From a bacterium (GTDB taxonomy: Bacteria; UBA9089; CG2-30-40-21; SBAY01), in contig JBFLYA010000010.1 of the NCBI GenBank assembly GCA_040757115.1, forward strand, positions 1 to 35,764: a stretch of 35,764 nucleotides of DNA, written 5' to 3'. The position numbers and the translations under genes are program-made. The notes beneath the pieces are model-generated. The model did not search any database and was not told the origin of the DNA. It saw nothing but the letters and a program-made list of their open reading frames with translations. Shown here one piece after another: positions 1 to 7,537 of the stretch; position 1 is the stretch's first letter, and each line of letters opens with the position of its first letter.

Positions 1-122
1 TTCCACAATCAATTTCTACCTATTTCTATAAATTTCAATCTATTTCTATTATCTTATCTCCATATCACTCTTATCTCCTTATCCCCTTTCTTACACTTTT
101 GATATATAGCCTGAACGGTTAC
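1..122 (-). mobile_element. IS66-like foldback MITE, copy 1 (cut by window edge)
   Basis: Read on the minus strand this matches, base for base as far as visible, the first 122 bases of the 237-bp elements at 15028-15264 and 33425-33661. It begins GTAACCGTTCAGG (minus strand, at 122-110). The other end lies outside the window. It has no coding capacity. Confidence 0.88.
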
Positions 123-289
123 AAATAATTTAAAAACAGATAGATTGGAATAAGTAATGGCAATATCTGCTGATAATAGACAATCACCAGTGTGTAATAT
201 GTCATAATCATCAAAACCTACATGCAGTAACAAAGTGAAGTCTCTCGGATAAAATTAGAAAAGTAATCAATCAGGAATTTTAGATTTTT

Positions 290-480
290 GGTAACTATTC
301 ACCATAGAGACACTCAAGACACAGAGGAATAGAGAGAAGAATAATTTTTTCTTTTGTGTTTTTCGCGTTTTTTTGGTATTTAAAAAGGCTTATAACAGAT
401 TGACAAAATCACTGCTCGAAAGCAAGTATTAAAAGCTCAATAAACAACGAAAGATACGAAAGGTGCGAAAGAGAGAATGT
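290..480. repeat. Degenerate arm and core of a CGCAGAG-type element
   Basis: It starts with a mutated terminus (GTAACTATTCACC at 291). Its interior (cgtgtttttcgcg-like tract, aaaaaggctta, aataaacaacgaaag) is clearly related to the interior of the element at 10814-11059. No matching right end is seen, so this is an old, broken copy. Confidence 0.6.
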
Positions 481-481
481 G

Positions 482-522
482 GTAACCGTTCACCGCAGAG
501 ACACAGAGACGCAGAGAAAAAA
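482..522 (+). repeat. Solo CGCAGAG-type terminal repeat
   Basis: It begins GTAACCGTTCACCGCAGAG and continues with more AGACGCAGAG words. This is the same arm that ends the elements at 2236-2477 and 10814-11059, here without an opposite-facing partner nearby. Confidence 0.65.
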
Positions 523-582
523 TTCGACCTGTGCGGTTAGGTTTAAATAAAATGCAAGAAGCAGATATTCAATGCTACAAAC

Positions 583-700
583 AGGTCGCTCCTACGGAGC
601 TAATTTGATGTTGAGACGATAAATCTATAAACATCTCGCCCTTACAGGGCTGAATATACTTTATAAACTCCGTTAGGAGTGATATATTTGTAGACTGCAC
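583..700. repeat. Cluster of three hairpin modules
   Basis: Three short palindromes of the same design follow each other: GCTCCTACGGAGC near 591, GCCCTTACAGGGC near 639 and ACTCCGTTAGGAGT near 668. Each is accompanied by a conserved ATAAACATCT/ATATATTTGTAG-like context. The stems differ in sequence but keep pairing. Confidence 0.6.
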
Positions 701-803
701 AGGTGGAAATTTTGGGGGTAAAGAGAAAGTTCAGAGTGTATGAAGACCAATAAAATCAACGCTCAATTTTATCCGAGAGCGTTCAAGGTATAGAAGGAGC
801 ATC

Positions 804-1808
804 ATGTTCTATAAGATTCAAAATCATCTGAAGCTAATTCTAAATTATAAACTCCAAAAGAAAGTTGTTTCTCATATGCCAAGGACTATATGGATTGAAC
901 CCACCAATTATTGCAATCTTAAATGCATCATGTGTCCTCAAATGATAAATGAGGTTGGAGAACGGGGTTTCATGGAGTTTGATCTCTTTAAGAAAATTAT
1001 TGATCAATGTTCTCAATTTCAACCAGTTATACAACTTTTTATGGGAGGAGAACCGCTACTTCACAAAGATATTGTAAAAATGATACACTATATTAAAAAG
1101 AATGGATTGAAGGTATTACTTGCTACAAACGCAACTCTTCTTAATCAATCTTTATCCTTGAACTTAATAAATTCAGGTATCGATTGTCTGGTATTTTCTT
1201 TTGATGGTTATGATAAAACAAGCTATGAGAAGATAAGGGTAGGTGCAGATTTTGATAAAACGCTCGGAAACATTATGAGTTTCCTTGAGATGAGAAAGAA
1301 ATCAGGAAAGAATAAACCAAAAATAACACTATATAGCCTATGTTTGGATACAGAAAAGACATCTGAAGAAGAAATGGCAGAGTATAAAAAGTTACATAAG
1401 GAATTAGAAAAAATGCATGTTGATAGGTTTATTGTTGGAGAAGCTGGACCTTGGGCAGGCAAGTTTGATTATACAAGTAAATTTAAAATTAGAAAACATG
1501 GTTCCCGCTTCATTCCCTGTCCGAGGATATGGGATGACATGGCAATTCGATGGGACGGAAAAGTTGTTCCATGTTGCGCAGATCTTAGAGGAGATGTTAT
1601 TTTGGGAGAGGTAGATAAATTGAAACTTAAAGAGATATGGAATGGAGAACGACTCGTAGCGTTGAGAGAGATGATGATAAAAAAAAAGTATCAAGAAATT
1701 GCCTTATGCAGAAATTGTGATGAGCCTTTTCCTCTATCAAACATGATAACATGGGGACTGCCAAATAGTTATATCCCTGTATCCATACTAAGAATAATCC
1801 ATTCCTAA
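804..1808 (+). CDS. Radical SAM/SPASM domain protein
   Basis: A 334-aa radical SAM enzyme. The 4Fe-4S binding CxxxCxxC motif is at C37, C41 and C44, after a short basic N-terminal extension. An 'MGGEPLL' segment follows in the usual position of the SAM-binding GGE motif. The C-terminal cysteines C239, C257, C258, C302 and C305 fit a SPASM/twitch auxiliary cluster domain. The start is supported by an AGGAG site 6 bases upstream of the ATG. SPASM proteins modify peptides, sugars or cofactors; the substrate cannot be read from the sequence. The gene stands alone between repeat tracts, about 1.4 kb from the exopolysaccharide genes and on the opposite strand. A role in surface-polymer or peptide modification would be a guess. 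Confidence 0.85.
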   Translation: MFYKIQNHLKLILNYKLQKKVVSHMPRTIWIEPTNYCNLKCIMCPQMINEVGERGFMEFDLFKKIIDQCSQFQPVIQLFMGGEPLLHKDIVKMIHYIKKNGLKVLLATNATLLNQSLSLNLINSGIDCLVFSFDGYDKTSYEKIRVGADFDKTLGNIMSFLEMRKKSGKNKPKITLYSLCLDTEKTSEEEMAEYKKLHKELEKMHVDRFIVGEAGPWAGKFDYTSKFKIRKHGSRFIPCPRIWDDMAIRWDGKVVPCCADLRGDVILGEVDKLKLKEIWNGERLVALREMMIKKKYQEIALCRNCDEPFPLSNMITWGLPNSYIPVSILRIIHS

Positions 1809-1887
1809 TATCTTTATTTCGAGCAACCACAAGTGTTTACTTCCTATTAACCCAACTTCGCCTCTTAAAAAAATAAGTCTTGTATTA

Positions 1888-2235
1888 TCAACAGGTTACA
1901 GAACAGAGAGGTTGAGTTTTGGCACTACAGTATGAATCCCCATAAAATGATTTGACTGTTTTCCCTGGTTGATAAGGTAACTCCAGGGCATTATAAATCT
2001 CTTGATGAGATAATTCAGCCTTTGAGGATTTTCTTATCTGAATCAATTGACCATCCTTCCTTTTCAGGGTTGTGGTTATCCGGACTTGCGTCGACAATAT
2101 CTGGCGAATCCTTGACCAATTATCTTGTATCCCTTTTCGTCGTCCCTTGAAACGAATGGTCTGTCCGATAGGATAAGCAATCACCGTAATATTGTAATCT
2201 TTAACAATCTTTCTGTCTAATTTGTTAAAAATTTC
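1888..2235 (-). pseudogene. Transposase-like 3' fragment, 5' end cut by a repeat element
   Basis: An open frame of about 115 codons whose first residues are lost: the frame runs straight into the element at 2236, which supplies an artificial N-terminus. The remaining sequence has the look of the C-terminal part of a DDE transposase (TTTLKRKDGQLIQIRKSS, then a QEIYNALELPYQPGK segment), but I cannot assign an IS family from memory. No start codon or ribosome site belongs to it, and no terminal inverted repeats of an intact IS were found. It could also be a fragment of an unrelated gene. Confidence 0.4.
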
Positions 2236-2477
2236 GTAACCGTTCACCGCAGAGACGCAGAGGAACAGAGAAGACATGGAAATAAATCAGATAACAGAAA
2301 AGATTATTGATGCAATCATTGTCCTACATAGGACATCAAAACCAAATTTGTTAATCAATCATGATATGTCGGTCCTCAAAAGCTTGCACTGATGAAAATC
2401 CGTGATGGAATTCTGCGTCTGGTAAATAGTTTTTAATTTTTTCTCTGCGTCTCTGTGTCTCTGCGGTGAACGGTTAC
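2236..2477. mobile_element. Non-autonomous element carrying a deleted GxxExxxE gene
   Basis: A 242-bp element with inverted ends: GTAACCGTTCACCGCAGAG at the left and its complement, interrupted by one extra repeat word, ending GGTGAACGGTTAC at 2477. The interior holds remnants of a GxxExxxE-family gene (see 2276-2436). The flanking 8-mers do not match, so no target duplication is visible here; a deletion or old age could explain that. Confidence 0.72.
2276..2436 (+). pseudogene. Internally deleted GxxExxxE (PDDEXK-like) gene remnant
   Basis: An ATG-started frame encodes 38 residues: an N-terminus like the family's helix (ITEKIIDAIIVLHR) fused directly to a piece of the C-terminal part (KPNLLINHDMSVLK). 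After a stop at 2390-2392 the family's typical ending appears in another frame, DGILRLVNSF, stopping at 2434-2436. The central part with the nuclease-like residues is missing. The recognition rests on remembered family patterns (K-I-I-A-hydrophobic-HR; LINF-VLK-DGI-RLVN). Confidence 0.6.
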
Positions 2478-3250
2478 GACTATAGATTCTATTTATGCAG
2501 GAAATTAGTGACATTTGGGAAACCATCCTCAAAACTCTACTCCCTGAATTTTTCCTAATCCTTACCTATGTCAGTGACAGTGACAGTGTCAGTGAAGAAA
2601 CTCCTTCAACTCATCCAACACTTCCAACTCTTTCTACTCTTTCAACTCTTCCAGCAGAAGTATAGGCAGGTCTCCCAAGCCTTCATTCTTCTGCAATTTC
2701 TGCCCGTTTTAGTCTGAGGTCTGATGTCTATAGTCTACTGTCTGAATCACACTTCAACCTATTTCACAGGTCGAAAAATTTTATGCTTCCCATAAGATTT
2801 TGCCACTACAAATGGATTTTTTAAATATTTAATTTTCTAACTCATTGATATTATTGATATTTCATTTTTAAAAATGGCAAAAATTAGACCAAAATGGTCG
2901 TTTTAGTATGAAGTTGGGTCAAGATAATCGCAAAGTTATAACCGACTTCCTTATTTTTCAATGGGTTTGGAAACTTATCCCTCTTAAAATTGTCAAAGTC
3001 AGGAAAAAATTTAAAAAAATCCTTGACTTCTATATGGTAGTCTAACCTGTTACGGAAATCAGTTCTGAAGAGTAAATTTTTAGGATTCTTCTTTTTAAGA
3101 TACGCTTTGGGTACAAGATGATATGTTAACTTAAAAATGCGAAACTTGGGTTATGATAAAATATCCTGCCCATCGGCAAAGAAAATGGTAACACCCAAAT
3201 GCCGAAGATATGATATTTAGGCAAAGTGGTAAAAGTTTGTAAATCTTACA
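2478..3250. other. Gene-poor tract with small decayed frames
   Basis: About 770 bases without a convincing gene. A 56-codon frame (2495-2665, +) begins MQEISDIWETILKTLLPEFF and then degenerates into Thr/Pro/Ser words made by short tandem repeats. It may be the 5' end of a dead transposase. A CAGGTCGAA-containing motif at 2757-2775 recurs near 13058-13072 and, inverted, near 527-540. Around 3145-3222 there are loose inverted repeats (TTGGGTTA/TAACACCCAA). Confidence 0.5.
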
Positions 3251-3919
3251 TCAAGAAGATTTCTCAAATGTGACACATACATTGCCCATCAATTTTTTGA
3301 TATTCATAGTGGAAATAATTTTGTCGTAGAATCTGCCCAATATGTCCAGAAGGACGAATCTATGGAGATAGAGTTCGACAAATGAGTAGTATTTTATATT
3401 AATTAAACGGAGCCCCGCTGACTCAAATATCTTAACTAATTTTCTAATACTGCTGTATGTATAATAAGTTTTCCATGATTCTTCACCTCTTACCATTTTA
3501 TGAAACCATAAAGGTGTTAATTTCGACAGGATAAATTCTGGTGCAGTAGGATTTGGAATAGATGCGACAAAAATACCGGATGGTTTTAAAACTCGATAAA
3601 TTTCACGAGAAGTTTTGTTTAAGTCTATAATATGTTCTAATACATAACTAGCAAATACTGCCAGATATTTGTTTGATTCTACTGGGAACATCGATTCAAT
3701 CGAGCACTGCCAACATTTATCTACACATGGATGAACTAATGCACAATCATTTATATCAACACGGTCACAAATATAATTGCATCCAGCATGAATTAGATGG
3801 TTTTCAATAAAAAGATTTTTGCCGGCACCAATATTCAAGATTCGAGGAGTATCTTCTTTCTCCTTCTGTAAAACTCTAATGAGTTGTTTTATAAGACAGT
3901 GTTGAGCAGGTGTTTCCAT
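3251..3919 (-). CDS. Class I SAM-dependent methyltransferase, 5' end disrupted
   Basis: A 222-aa methyltransferase of the Methyltransf_11 type. Motif I is ILNIGAGKN (27-35), the acidic SAM-ribose loop is DRVDIND (52-58), the post-motif region is SYVLEHI (91-97), and motif III is VLKPSGIFVASIPN (110-123). It is the last gene of the polysaccharide cluster, so a sugar or lipid carrier is a reasonable substrate, but this is inferred. The ATG at 3917-3919 has no good ribosome site. The same frame continues upstream through a single TAA (3923-3925) to an ATG at 3995-3997, encoding MIDPIGAYNVALQSGVEKI and more. The gene may therefore be a pseudogene with one nonsense change, or may start late. Confidence 0.7.
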   Translation of the reverse strand: METPAQHCLIKQLIRVLQKEKEDTPRILNIGAGKNLFIENHLIHAGCNYICDRVDINDCALVHPCVDKCWQCSIESMFPVESNKYLAVFASYVLEHIIDLNKTSREIYRVLKPSGIFVASIPNPTAPEFILSKLTPLWFHKMVRGEESWKTYYTYSSIRKLVKIFESAGLRLINIKYYSFVELYLHRFVLLDILGRFYDKIISTMNIKKLMGNVCVTFEKSS

Positions 3920-4187
3920 AAATTATTCGAACTGTGCGGTTATCTTTTCAACTCCAGATTGGAGGGCGACATTATACGCTCCGATAGGGTCTATCATCCT
4001 TACTACTATGAATTCCTCCGATTTCCTGCAGCCCCCGGTGCTCTCCTGATTAGAGATGATATTTCGTAGTCAGAATTGCTGCCTTCCGCCCGTTGCACAG
4101 CCCCGACTTTCCTCCTTCCTTTCGCCATGGCTTATCCTAATTCTTCTGCAATTCTATGAAGATATTTTTTGATATAGTTGTTTTCGC
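3920..4187 (-). pseudogene. Decayed coding tract upstream of the methyltransferase
   Basis: The minus strand holds protein-like pieces in two frames. One, in frame with the methyltransferase, runs from about 4047 to the TAA at 3923. The other is a 40-codon frame starting ATG at 4127-4129 (MAKGRRKVGAVQRAEGSN) and ending near 4008. I do not recognise the product. The sequence GGAGGAAAGTCGGGGCT superficially recalls RNase P RNA but nothing else of that RNA is present. Confidence 0.4.
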
Positions 4188-5645
4188 CTAATTTCTTTTT
4201 AGTGTGCGTAGCAGGCGCATAAGTGCCATTTCCGGCATCCAATTATAAAATCTTTTTTTACACCGCCAGGTGGCTATCAAAGTATATAATTGAACTACTA
4301 TTTTAAGTAGTCCTGTTACTTTGTCTTCCACATCTAAAAATCCTGAGAGTTCAGATACCCGTTCCAGGAATTTGCGGTGTTCATCTGACAAATATGTCAG
4401 GTTAACATGGTTATAATCATAATTTGACCAGTCCTCGAGGCGCTGTGGAAATTTATTTCCCATTTCCTTGCATCGTTCAAACAAATCAGTACCAGGCATA
4501 GGAACAAATAGGGACAACTTGTATAGTTTTGCCTGTGGATTTTCTTCTCGCAGTCGAACCATGAGTTTGAGGGTTTGTTCCACCTCTTGCCGTGTTTCAT
4601 CTGGCAATCCTGCCATGAAACTGTATACCGGGATAATCCCGGCATCACGCAAGTTTCTATTGATTTCCAACACCTGTTCTACCTTGATGTCTTTATATAT
4701 GCTGTTGAGTACCCGGTCAGAGCCAGATTCAACCCCTACGAAGATTTGTTCTACACCAGCCCGACGCATCAGTTGAAGGAATTCTGATGAACTTCTGTGC
4801 AGAAAGTCAACTCGACAGTTAGCATTGTAAATGTGAACTCCCAAACCACTTTCAATAAGCATTTTAAAAATTTGTTCTACTCGATGACGGCTGCCAAAGA
4901 AGTTATCATCCAGAAGGAAAATACCGCCGGCATTATAATTTTTCACCAAATTGGTAATTTGTTCTATCACTTTCTCAGGGGACATACCACGCCAGGAAGA
5001 TTGGTAGAATTTTGTATTATAACAATATGCACAACGAAACTTGCAACCGCGGCTGGTAATAATTGGCAAACTGGCTCTCTTGATTCGTAACGGCTGTGTT
5101 TGATAACTGCTCAAGTCTAACAGGTCATAAGGTAAAGGAGGCAATTGCTCAAGGTCATACAGAGGAGGAGGATTAGTGGAAACTATTTTCCCATTTTTGC
5201 TGTAGCAAATTCCTGGCACATTAGACCATTCTTTTCTTTCCTCCAAAGCCTTGATTAATTCAGAAAAAGATATTTCTCCTTCTCCAACACAGACAATATC
5301 TACCATCTCGGATTGGACTATCTGTTCTGGTAGCAAACTGGGATGAACTCCACCCCAGACGATAGGGAGCTCTGGTGCCATTTTTCTGACGGCTTGAGCT
5401 ATCTCCATAGCGTGCCCAATTTGTGGGCCGGTCATAGTAGTAATACCAACCGCCAAAGTCTGAGGTTTGTTCACGGCGCGACGCAATACATCACGCCACC
5501 CCGGTTCTTTTCGTTGGTCAATGATGGTTACAGAATGCCCCTTTTGAACAAGTGGTGCGGCTACATAGAGTAAGCCCAATGGCAAAATTTGCTCACTGGA
5601 TTTAGTGTAACCTGTATGAGGGAAAAGTAAAACTATGTGTCCCAA
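4188..5645 (-). CDS. B12-binding domain radical SAM protein
   Basis: Counted from the upstream ATG at 5747, the protein has a cobalamin-binding Rossmann domain (about 36-165, with LPLGLLYVAAPL and VWGGVHPSLLP segments), a linker, and a radical SAM core with CKFRCAYC (C235, C239, C242). 'LLDDNFF' and 'GVESGSDRVL' follow. This is the class B (cobalamin-dependent) radical SAM layout, whose members methylate or rearrange carbon centres, often in cell-surface lipids or sugars. I prefer the TTG at 5645 (485 aa): it has AGGAG seven bases upstream and lies just before the domain. The ATG at 5747 directly abuts an AGGAGG, and the 34 residues it adds come from tandem AGAGTAGAAAGT words. It follows the O-ligase gene across a repeat tract. 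Confidence 0.85.
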   Translation of the reverse strand: MGHIVLLFPHTGYTKSSEQILPLGLLYVAAPLVQKGHSVTIIDQRKEPGWRDVLRRAVNKPQTLAVGITTMTGPQIGHAMEIAQAVRKMAPELPIVWGGVHPSLLPEQIVQSEMVDIVCVGEGEISFSELIKALEERKEWSNVPGICYSKNGKIVSTNPPPLYDLEQLPPLPYDLLDLSSYQTQPLRIKRASLPIITSRGCKFRCAYCYNTKFYQSSWRGMSPEKVIEQITNLVKNYNAGGIFLLDDNFFGSRHRVEQIFKMLIESGLGVHIYNANCRVDFLHRSSSEFLQLMRRAGVEQIFVGVESGSDRVLNSIYKDIKVEQVLEINRNLRDAGIIPVYSFMAGLPDETRQEVEQTLKLMVRLREENPQAKLYKLSLFVPMPGTDLFERCKEMGNKFPQRLEDWSNYDYNHVNLTYLSDEHRKFLERVSELSGFLDVEDKVTGLLKIVVQLYTLIATWRCKKRFYNWMPEMALMRLLRTLKRN

Positions 5646-5745
5646 TCCTTTTCTCCTGGAAATAGGAAGTAGAGAGTAGAAAGTAGAGAGTAGAAAGTAA
5701 GGAAAGACAAGCCTTTTCTTTCTCTTTCTACCCTCTAGTATTTTC

Positions 5746-6005
5746 ATCCTCCTATGTGCCGACTTGTCGGCATGTCCGTTCTCCTGAAAATGTAAAATGG
5801 GACGCAGATTTTCGCAGATGAACAGGATTAAAATTAATTTTTTATTATTGTATTTCTATAGTTATTTCCTTATTGTTTCTTGATGTTTTTAGTGCTTTAG
5901 TGGTTTTTCTTTAAAATCCTGTTAATCCTGTAAATCTGCGTCCTATTAATTTTCATCCCCCTTTGTGCCCACTCCCTGTAGGCATGAGCGTTTCTCCTGA
6001 AAATA
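5746..6005. repeat. Two hairpin/micro-ORF modules around a 150-bp foldback
   Basis: The gap between the O-ligase and radical SAM genes is entirely repeats. Two modules (5746-5793 and 5947-6005) read on the minus strand ATTTTCAGGAG, a short spacer, ATG, a hairpin, then GGATGAAAAT. Their stems are TGCCGA/TCGGCA (5757-5762 with 5767-5772) and TGCC/GGCA (5966-5969 with 5981-5984). Between them, 5797-5946 is a foldback with ends GGGACGCAGATTT and AAATCTGCGTCC. A third module is at 10583-10640. Confidence 0.65.
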
Positions 6006-6011
6006 CTTTTT

Positions 6012-7523
6012 TCACCGCACAGACGCAGAGGAAACCACAGAGATATTTTTAAAATTATTTCTTCTCTGTATCTCTGGTTTATCACTTTCTTGCTTTTGAT
6101 TCCAAAAATGAATGGCAAATATCATTGCCGCAAGTGTCCAAAAAACACGGACAGTAGTATTTATTCGCAAGTTCCAGTCCCCCACTCCCTGAACTAATAT
6201 TGCAATGAAGCCCGCAAGAGAACCCAAATTAATTGCATTCAACAGATTATCTTTACCTTTAAGGTTTGAAATTCCTACCCTGATGACCATAAAACAGATG
6301 GATAAGAATAAGAGTATTCCAAAGATACCCTGTTCGGCGAAAATCAATAGGTAAATATTATGAACCGGCGGGTCCATTTTCCCCCACTGTATACCGGAAT
6401 AGTCATAATCCGACATTACAAAGGTAAAAGAATTTAAACCTGTGCCCCACCAAAAATTCGATTGTATCATCCGCCAGGCAATGTACATACATTCAACCCG
6501 GGAACTAATTGATGCTGGATCGCTAAGAATAAACTTTTGGATTATAGTCCCTGAAAATAAAAGTCCAATGACCAATGCAGAGCCCAAGATAAATATCAGT
6601 GTAATAATTCTCTGGCGACCCACTGCTGGACGTAAGAACAATATTACCATAACGGAGGTTGCGAAACTAATCCAACCACCACGAGAAAGCGTTAATATGA
6701 GTGCCATTTCTCCAAATACCAGAATGGCTATACATAGTGCCTTGTACCAAATCGAGATTCGGACAAATATCAAGATAAATGCCAGAGGTAGTAACATTAC
6801 AAGATACCCAGCAAATATATTTGGATGACCTAACATCGCCCCGACCCTGCTGGCGGTTCTCATTCCCAGTTCTTCAGTAACCATTTCGGGAGATTGACCC
6901 AGTCGCTGGAGTGGAAGGTTCAATCCACAAAAATGTTGCATCAATCCATATATTATCTGCAAGAATACCCCTATCATCAATGCCGCGACAACCAATTTTA
7001 TCTGATTACGAGTTTTTCCATAATTGACAAGATATATAAAAAGTAACAACATTTTTGTCATAGAGATAATTTCATAAGCGGCCATAGTGCGATAGGGGGA
7101 AAAAATTATGCTCCCAAGTCCCAAAATGATGAGCAATAACCAAAATATCGCTACCGCAGGTATTTGAATTGATAACCGTCTGGTGATAAAGTCTTTAATC
7201 AAATATGCATACAATATGACGAGAAACAAATCTGTTACCTCGATACGCAATGCCCATTCTCCACCAAAGTGAGGGTAATATTTCAAGAATTTAGACAAAC
7301 TCAATGGGAGAACCATGAGCAGTCCAATGAGAAAAAAAACTCGTGGGTTTCCCGAAAGTATGGCGATTACAGAAATGAATAAACTTAACAAAACAGAATA
7401 ACCGATAATTGGAGTGTTTTCAAAAGCAACAATCAATACTATGCACCCTATAATAGAAAAAAGAAAGATTAGAATTATATTGCCTGGAATTTTATGAGAA
7501 TATCGTACCTGGAGATGATTCAT
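6012..7523 (-). CDS. O-antigen ligase/polymerase family membrane protein
   Basis: A 503-aa polytopic membrane protein with about a dozen hydrophobic segments and one large periplasmic loop late in the chain (roughly 340-400) containing GTGLNSF and the conserved 'H-N-x-Y-L' signature (PPVHNIYLLIFAEQG). This is the Wzy_C/O-antigen ligase (PF04932) layout. Such proteins polymerise or ligate lipid-linked sugar chains at the periplasmic face. It follows the Wzz-like gene by 14 bases. The last ~25 residues (PEIQRRNNFKNISVVSS...) are encoded by a CGCAGAG-type repeat that has run into the reading frame, so the native C-terminus probably ended near the last membrane segment. Polymerase and ligase cannot be told apart here. 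Confidence 0.85.
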   Translation of the reverse strand: MNHLQVRYSHKIPGNIILIFLFSIIGCIVLIVAFENTPIIGYSVLLSLFISVIAILSGNPRVFFLIGLLMVLPLSLSKFLKYYPHFGGEWALRIEVTDLFLVILYAYLIKDFITRRLSIQIPAVAIFWLLLIILGLGSIIFSPYRTMAAYEIISMTKMLLLFIYLVNYGKTRNQIKLVVAALMIGVFLQIIYGLMQHFCGLNLPLQRLGQSPEMVTEELGMRTASRVGAMLGHPNIFAGYLVMLLPLAFILIFVRISIWYKALCIAILVFGEMALILTLSRGGWISFATSVMVILFLRPAVGRQRIITLIFILGSALVIGLLFSGTIIQKFILSDPASISSRVECMYIAWRMIQSNFWWGTGLNSFTFVMSDYDYSGIQWGKMDPPVHNIYLLIFAEQGIFGILLFLSICFMVIRVGISNLKGKDNLLNAINLGSLAGFIAILVQGVGDWNLRINTTVRVFWTLAAMIFAIHFWNQKQESDKPEIQRRNNFKNISVVSSASVR

Positions 7524-7537
7524 AAGATCTATTTCCC

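Larger units (their letters stand above)
123..803. other. Gene-free repeat tract upstream of the radical SAM gene
   Basis: No credible gene. It holds a perfect 15-bp inverted repeat (CTCTCGGATAAAATT at 242-256 and its complement at 765-779), a degenerate element arm (290-480), a CGCAGAG-type arm (482-522) and a cluster of small hairpins (583-700). The last 20 bases carry the ribosome binding site of the gene at 804. Confidence 0.7.

Noticed and set aside
1888-2235. Assignment of the transposase-like fragment to the IS66 family
   Set aside because: The residues do not look like the IS66 transposase C-terminus, so it cannot be presented as the source of the MITE mobility.
3020-3060. Promoter-like TTGACTTCTATATGG
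   Set aside because: The spacing between the possible boxes is poor and no gene begins downstream on the plus strand.
4060-4130. RNase P RNA-like GGAGGAAAGTC(G)GGGCT on the minus strand
   Set aside because: Only this short block resembles RNase P. The tract is too short, lacks the conserved 3' core, and contains protein-like frames.
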